A stretch of 64,000 nucleotides of DNA, taken from NCBI GenBank assembly GCA_029747015.1, contig JAKOGI010002204.1:1-64000 (forward strand), given 5' to 3'. The notes under the pieces are model-generated. The model was given only the letters and a program-made list of their open reading frames with translations, was not told where the DNA came from and did not search any database. The stretch comes from Carnegiea gigantea (taxonomy: Eukaryota; Streptophyta; Magnoliopsida; Caryophyllales; Cactaceae). This document shows, one piece after another, positions 37,201 through 45,400 of this stretch (position 1 is its first letter; every line of letters starts with the position of its first letter). A program made the position numbers and the translations under genes.

Positions 37201-40200
37201 ACAAATTTAGTTTAGTTTGGGTTTCGGATCGCTTGTTCCCGGAACGCGGATCACAGAGCTATAGAGCGAGCCTCGTAACTGTGATTCTACCCAAAACTAC
37301 GAATTTGTAAACAAAATCATGTGGACCTCACACTTCTTTTCCTCAACTATGATACAACACTACGACCCAGTGTGGATCCTGCCCTGAGCAAATACAAACA
37401 AAAGGCAGACATCCAGATCAGTAAATTTAACCATTCCCCAATGATGAAATTGATCAATCATGTCAAACCCCCCCCCTCTGATTTCAAATTCAATTTTAAA
37501 AACCCACTTCTTTCTATAATCATGGGTGTGTCTTTGGCATCTGTGGAAAAGAAAATTCCTGAACACTTTCCACACGCATTGATGTTTATGAAGAAACATT
37601 GTAGATCACGGCTCCATCAGGAGGAAAAATGATGACCATATGTGAAGAGGGGCTCACCATTGGCATGCTTGGGCACGATTTTCAAGTGCTTCATATGCTC
37701 TACCTCTAAGGAAGCATATTGCGGCAGAGATCTGTAAAAGAATTAGGAGTCAATTTTGTTAAGTGGGGAGCAAAGGTTAGCATGATAAAACAAAATTTAG
37801 AATAACTCTTGAGAAAACACGCTGTAATACAGCAATCAGCCAAAAGCACAAATCTGCATCTTCTCAAATACCAGCCGCAAAGAATATGTAGCTAACCCAG
37901 AACCAGGAAATTAATTAGAAGAAAGAAGAGCATGCATGAAAACATCTTGGGAAAAGATCTATGACACTCCAGCCAGCATACAAGCAACCTTGGGAACACA
38001 GTAAGCCTTTAACAACCCTCTCTTGCTTTCCTAAAGCAAGAAGCATTAATGTTTTGGGATGACCCAAGAATACAAATGAAAATCGCAATATTCAAGATGG
38101 CAAACTTGATAAGGTGCAGAGCTGAGAGCTACAGCAATGACCAGGAGTTGGATTAATAGGGGAATATCCTTAATAGGGGAATATCCTTCTCCTAACATCC
38201 TACTGTCTTCATTACAAAACTGACCAGACATAATGAAGTCACTTCAATAGATGCTGAAAGGTAACCAAATTGTGGACTCATCATCATAGCAATTGGTGGC
38301 ACAAGGGGAGACTTACATTGATTTCATGATCTTGCCCCTCCTTATCCAGGTACATACTGTTAACATCTTTAAAATCGCTAACGTTACCATGTTCATCAAC
38401 TTCAGCATCTCCAAGCATTTGTAAACACTGATCCCACTCTTTTAACTCCTCCTGTATTAAAGTGAATTTTCAAAACAGAAACAGTACATACCACTGCTGA
38501 TTTTTTTCCCCAAAAACCAAAAACAAAAAAACTACAGCAACTGGATGAGAGTATTATAAAACAAACAATGCAGGTAGCTTGGACAAACCGAACTGAATAA
38601 ACAACCAGAGAGGATTGACGAGAGATGAACATGCAACTCCTCTAGTAAATGAAGAAATGAAAGCAGCAAAAAATGCTCACAGTGCACAATGGCAAGTGAC
38701 CACAACTTTTTAAATTTTTTGAGGATGAAGGATGAATTCATTAACTAAAAGCCATATGGCTCTATAATACACATCATAATCAAAAAAATTTGTAACTAAA
38801 AATAAAAAATAAATCTTTCAACAGAGAAAACTAATTGAAACATTTCAGAATACTGCTCTTTTACCTTCTCATTTGCTATGATACAACCTTTAATAAGGAG
38901 ATATGCAAAAACTTGTATGGTTTTCCCTTCAAAAATATTTACCTACTGTTGTAGTCCAAATTCGAAGAATTGATGCCCATTGCAAATCCATATTACGATC
39001 AATCAACAATCAAATCCCAGGTGGCCAAAATGACATGCCACTAAATTGATAAAAACGCTCCAAAGACAGCAACACCCAGAAGAAGAGAAACTCTCAGAGA
39101 TGGAGATAGAGTATTCATTGAAACAAAAAGTACCAATGAAAAGATTGGGGCTTATCATTAGCAAAATCCAATGGTAAACCCTAAGAATTACAGAGGAGGC
39201 TAGGGTTTTCTAGCAAGAAAAGAGAAAGGAAGGAAGAGACAAGGCTAAGAAGGCTAGTTAACTACACCTTAGTAGTTAGTACCTTCAGAAAATCCAAAAT
39301 AACAAGATGATTCTTAAGGTTTCTGAAATAACAAATGACCACCCTAAGATTCTATTCAATTGATAAATGATAATTTCATACCTTGACATTGACTTAAGAT
39401 CAATTATTAAGTGTTTTGGAAGGCAAAGAAATGAAAAACAAAAACAAAAAAAAAGTCATGATTAGACCCGGCAAAAAACTAACCCAACCCAAACCCACCT
39501 GAAAATTTTAGGTTTTGAACATGATTTTCTTGACCCGAATCCAAAATAAACCGAACCCGGAAAACCCGCAAAATATCGTGTCAAACTGGAACCTAACCCT
39601 AACCCGAACCCGCCCGCCCGCTCAACCCGAACATTACATCTTTATTTTTTAATATTTCTTTAATTTGTCCCCCTTACCAATAATGGGTATTCATTCTATC
39701 GAATCGTTTAGAGAAATATTGTTTAACTATCACATCGATTCACAAATTAAACAATAGTATCCTTTCTTTCCTAACTCCATTCGCATAAAATAACATCATA
39801 CACAACTTATAAATGGGACGACTTTAATAAAAGGTGTATGAAACAGCGTGAAATAACTATTTGCTCGTTAAAAATTCAATTTAAAATAAGACAAATATTA
39901 AAAATGCACAAGTCAAACTGTTATATTTTTATTGAAAAGAATATGTCTAATCATACTTTAAACAAAATACTTTGTAATAATCTAAATTTTTAATTTTTAT
40001 TAAAAGATAATATCTTCTACTTCTCTAATTACCTTTTGCTTGGTTTTCATTCTAATTAGTCTTGAACTATGATGCTTGTGGTGGAAAATAGGCTCGTCAT
40101 ATTCGTATTATGGTCGGCCCATTAATAAAATGTACTGGATTGGGTAGGGTATTAACAAAAATATTGAATCATTAAATCAATTATTAGCGGTTCTAGCTGA

Positions 40201-42409
40201 GCCGCTGGCCCAACTCAAAAAGAGCAATCGTCCCTTCGCCTACCTGTAGAAGACATCCACATATATAATGAAAAGCTTGAATATTTCTAACATTCCTTCT
40301 AAGAAATTACAGTCTTAGTTTAAAAAAGCACGAGGCACATCGAGGTGCAAAGGGTTCCGAGGTGCGAGGCGTAAGCCTCGAGACAAAGGCGCGCGCCTCA
40401 ATGATGCGAAGCGCACCTTTCTAAAAAATTGCAGAAAATTTATTCAAAGAATATATTATGCCCAAATAAGTTATACACTTGCATCAATACAATGAGTGGA
40501 TTGCATTACAACTGTTATAAAGCCTAGAATGGCTACAAAACGGCATAGAAGACAGTTAAACCACATTATAATTCACTTATATAAAAAATCAAAATGCTAA
40601 AAAGTGAGAAAATTTTTGAAAATTTACCAAGATTGACAAGTATGCACATAATATACACAAACAGTAAAAATACCTCGCTTACTGTTTTGACCCAAAAAAA
40701 CAGATAAGAAAAATAATACTAGCTCACTCACCTAATAACAAACACCACAAAGAAGGAAAACAGTAGATATTTTAGTTATATAGGATCATATAGGAGAGAG
40801 AGAAGATGGACAGGCAGCCCATCAAGTAGTCAGTGTCCATCCAACTGTGGCTCAGCACAGACTTGCCGAAGCAGATTACCAGCCACCAGTGAAGATGGGC
40901 CGCCGGAAAAGCATGAGAAAGGAAGATTGATGCACTCTATCTCCATTCAGCCACAATACAAGCCTCCAATCAAAGAGAAGTTGGGGTATCGAAAATTTAG
41001 GGTTTTCGCAAATTAGGGTTTTGAAGATTAGGGCTGAAAATTCAAAGCAATTTGAAGCAATTTGATGGGGCTTCTACTCGAAAGTAGTGAACCATCACTT
41101 GGGTAAGTTCTAATTCGAAGAAAGTTGGGCATTTGCTGACTAATTTCTTAAAACTCTCTCTACCACAGCGAAGTGCTATCAGGCAAGAAATGTGCCATGC
41201 CTTCGCTCGACTGCGGCGCATCTGAGGCGCACACCTCCGTGCGCCTTCATAATTCACCGCGCTTGGAGTCACCTGAGTCACCGGCCCTGTCGCCTCTCAC
41301 CTAGGTGCGCCTCAGGTGCGCTTTTTAAACTAAGATTATAGTTACTATTTTCTAGAGACCGACAATTTTAAGTAATAAATATGCCGAGTTTTTAATTTTT
41401 GACAATAGAAAAATGACTCACAAAAAAAGCAATGTGTATCCATTAGGTTGATCCGAAAACTCGCAAAATCGAAATAAACCCCCAATATTCTACCAAAATC
41501 TGAAATACATCCGACTCGTATTCTATCCGAACCCGGGTACACTCAACCCGCATTTAACTCGCCTGTCCGAACTAACAGGTCTAGTGATCAGACTCTTTTG
41601 TTCCTCACTCTCTCCCATCTCTCATGATCAGCTCCACACCTGCTATTGTTGTCTGGCCCTCGACAAGTCATCAATAACTTTGAAATAATTGCTAACAACC
41701 ACCCTAGACTTCCTATTGTAACCAACTAGTTAGCTCTTACGTTCACTCTCACACCCTATCCTTGTAACGCCAAGGGCAATTTGGTCTTTTCTCTTCCCCC
41801 ACTTGGTCATTGATTGATAACTTCAAGTGTTGAAATATGGTCCTCTTCTAGATATTTACTGATTTGGGATCTTCAGCCAGGTTAATCTAAACTGAGGTTA
41901 TTTAGTGTAAAATTATCACAAGGAAGCTTAAAAGTTTGTGGCTATATATACCTCATTTTCGCAGTGAAATGGTGAAAGGATAATTTATAGAAATGGTTGA
42001 TGGAGACAAAAAGCCACGTATGGGTTATATTTATGAGGCTATGGATAGAGCGAAGGAGGCTATTGCTAAGAGCTTTTCAAACAAGGAGGTGAATTATGAG
42101 GAGGCATTCAGGTATATTAACACAGGATGGGAATGCCAACTTTATCAACCTTTACATGCGGTATAACATTATTTGAATCCGCAAATCTATTATTCAAACC
42201 CATCTATTGAAGACTGTAGTGAAGTGATGAAGGATTTGTTTGATTGCATTGCAAGGACAGTTCCAGATTTAGAGACTCAAGACAAGATTCTTACCGAATT
42301 GAATTCATACAAAACTTCTCAAGGTTTGTTTGGAATGCCCATGGCAATAAGGCAAAGAAAGTCATTAGCTCCCTTTAAGAATATTTATTGTTACACTTGT
42401 TAGGTTTAC

Positions 42410-42450
<41 letters not shown>

Positions 42451-45400
42451 TTAGATAAATTCTTATTCTAAACTTTTTCTACAACTCAATGGTGGAGTTT
42501 ATATGGATCTTTGGCACCCAACTTGAGGAAGTTTGCCATAAGGATTCTTAGCCTTACTTGTAGCGCAAAGGGATCGGGATGTAAGAGGAATTGGGTGTGT
42601 TTTAACACGTAAGTTACAACTTACAAAAACTATCCAATTACATAATTTTTAGTTTATTAGCAACTAATTAGACCTACTTACTTTTGTTAACAGGTTCACA
42701 ACAAGAAGAGAAATAGGCTAGCACAATCCCGATTAAATGATTTGGTTTTTGTCAAATCAGATCGTGCATTAAAGCGCAGACGTGAAAAGAGTAGATCCCA
42801 TCCTCTTAAAAGAAATTGATGAAAGCAATGAGTGGTTGTTGGGGAGAATGGAAGATGGCTCGGATGATGATGATCTTGTGTTTAAGGGGGACACTTTGAC
42901 TTAGGCAACTGTCGTTCAAGCTTGCGGCGCTAATGAGTCCCGCTATAGCACTAGGTGTAGAGGATCAACAAGCACTAGCACCGTTAAAATTTTAGCAAGG
43001 GACAAAGGAAAAGCTCATGCTCATGCCTCTGGTTCTAAATCTTCCCAGGCTCGTTGATGTATATTTTCAAGGGTATCATTTTCATTCTTTCAACACAACT
43101 TCATGGGAGGTAAGCTCCATACAAATTCATGCATGACAAGGCCCTTCTTTGGTTCCACTTTTCGAATTCATGACAAAAGACACTTTATGGAGTTTTATTT
43201 GAATTTCAAAGTGCCTTATCCAAAGGGGTTTTTCAAATGGGGATCAAGAGTTCCATCCATTTCAAAGCTTAAAAATAGCTCAAGCTAGTTCTATTTTTTT
43301 TGTAATGATGGAGACCATCTTGCCCACTCTCCTACTGCTCCTACTCAGCTCAAGGAAGATCCCACAAAGCTCAAAGAAGTCAAGGAGTTCGCTATTTTGT
43401 GCAGGAAAGCCATGAACTTGCCTTGTGAGTTATGCCTAGTTCATCCTCCTCACACCCGGTTTTTGTTACCCTTTTGCAGCAAAATGTAATGGGCCAAAAT
43501 TCTGATGGTCCTTACATTAATCACGCCTAAGAAATGAGCTTTCTAACAAGACCAACCACGCTTAAATTGGAGTTCATTTGGTTGGTCAAGTTCAGCCCAC
43601 AAGCACACGGTATCCTGGCGCAGGATAGTTTGGACAGCCTTCACTATTTGGGCCATAACTTTTGATCGGCTGGTCCAATTGCAGTAAAATTGGATTCCCT
43701 AGAAACTAGACATCCTAAGCTTTCCAACAAGCCCAAGATCATCGAATTTGGTTCAGTATTCAGAGAGATATGCCTCCTGGAAGTTGGGCTTGCTGCTGAT
43801 GTGAACGCATTTATTACAAAACGCGTGAAGCATGTGTTTTCCTTCCCATTTCGGCTTTGCTGCTTGGTGCCTCTTCCAAAACTGTGTATCCCTTCCTCTA
43901 GCAAGGCCAAGAAGTGTGAGAATTATGGGTGCATGAATCCCCTTGGCTGCTACACTCTTTTCACAACAAAGGCTTCAAGAGACACACCTCTTCACGCTTA
44001 AATGCAGTTGCTGAATTTTGCCTTGTTTTCCTTCACTTCTTTTCGTGTATTTTTCATGCCTTTTAATGATGTAAGGCCTCTACTATATAAAGGCCATAGC
44101 ATAGGGTTGTTCCCCATCAACTTACATTCAAATTCAAGTAATACAACTCAGCTTTGAAGTGTTCTCTCAAAGTGTGTGTGCAAATCTAGTTCTATATCTT
44201 GAGTGTTGGCAAACTCAAGTGGTGTTCTAGTTTCCTTAACTCTTCTAGGTGATGAATTATTTCTGTATCCTAGAAAGAGTAAAGGAATTTGCCCAAGGAT
44301 TGATTTTGAGTGGCTCCTTCTTGGATTATCTCAAACCCAACCTTGAACCTATCCTTCCTTTGTTTCCTTTCTTCCTTAACTAAAAACCACAAAAGATAAC
44401 CTAACTTGGTCATTTGGGTGCTCACGTACATCACTCGTACTCCAATTGTTTGATTAAGATGAGGAAGGGGAATTTGAAGAGGAAGAGAAAGAGGAAGATG
44501 ATATTGGAGATGATGTTGAGTTGGTGGATGATGATGAAGATGCAGAGCATGTGGTATTTGATGATGATGATGATGATGATGATGCTGCTGCTTAGTTCAC
44601 CTTTAGAGCAATTTATGAGCTACACTGCTTTATGTGCTATGTGTTTTATGCTTTCCTTCTATGGCTATGCTAGTTTGTGTCTTTTAAGACTTCTACTATC
44701 TTATGGTGTGTACTTGGAGACACTATGATGTTATGTTATCGTGTTTTATGACTATTTGCAATGTTATTCGTGGTTATCTTAATGATTAATCCCTTACTTG
44801 ATGCCATTATCTAACTTATTTTCAAAGAAATATGGTTTAAGAATGATTTTGGAGCATTTTTTAGCCAAAGTGCGCTTTGCGTATGAAAGGCCCGCGCCTT
44901 CAGCTCGAAAGCCCGTGCACCTTTACCTCGAAACCCTTTGCACTTTTTTGCACCTCAAGCTTTTTTAATCTAAGAATTCGGTAAACACAGAAAACTCTTT
45001 AACAAGTCCACTTCGACTCTCCAACCACAACATTATTCCCATTTGTAATAGGCAAATTTACGATTCTTAGACTCTTAAGTTAAAAATTGTCTTTATGTCC
45101 GGAGATTTGTAGAATGTCATGGCAGAAGGCATCGAAAAGAACAAAAAAATTCCACCGACACCAAACGAAGCCACACGCAACACAAAGAAGGACAAGCAGA
45201 AATAAGATGTTAGTACATCATAGCAGGAGGAGGAGGAGGAAATCATTAAATATCAAAATGCCTTAAAATCCCTATAAACTTTAGACACATCCTATTTTCC
45301 AAAAAATATGACTACAACACATGCAAAGAAAGCATAGGGCATCCTCCAGAAAAATTTCAAGGAAGCACGGATCTACATTCCATCAAACTCCAAACCTTGA

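Larger units (their letters stand above)
41985..44974 (+). pseudogene. Second hAT transposase copy, 5'-truncated and split by a solo LTR
   Basis: Matches the hAT transposase at 21400-22629: [54 protein letters not shown], then the acidic Asp-rich tail resuming at about 44445-44595. The BED finger and N-terminal catalytic region are absent. The right end (CTTTTTTAATCTAAG to 44974) retains decayed GCGC-rich subterminal motifs. The coding sequence is full of stops and frameshifts. Confidence 0.85.

Noticed and set aside
37321..37632. 103-codon frame in intron 3
   Set aside because: No recognisable domain and it lies in an intron of the opposite strand.
44414..44728. 104-codon Met-rich plus-strand frame
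   Set aside because: It reads the Asp/Glu-rich tail of the hAT transposase out of frame.
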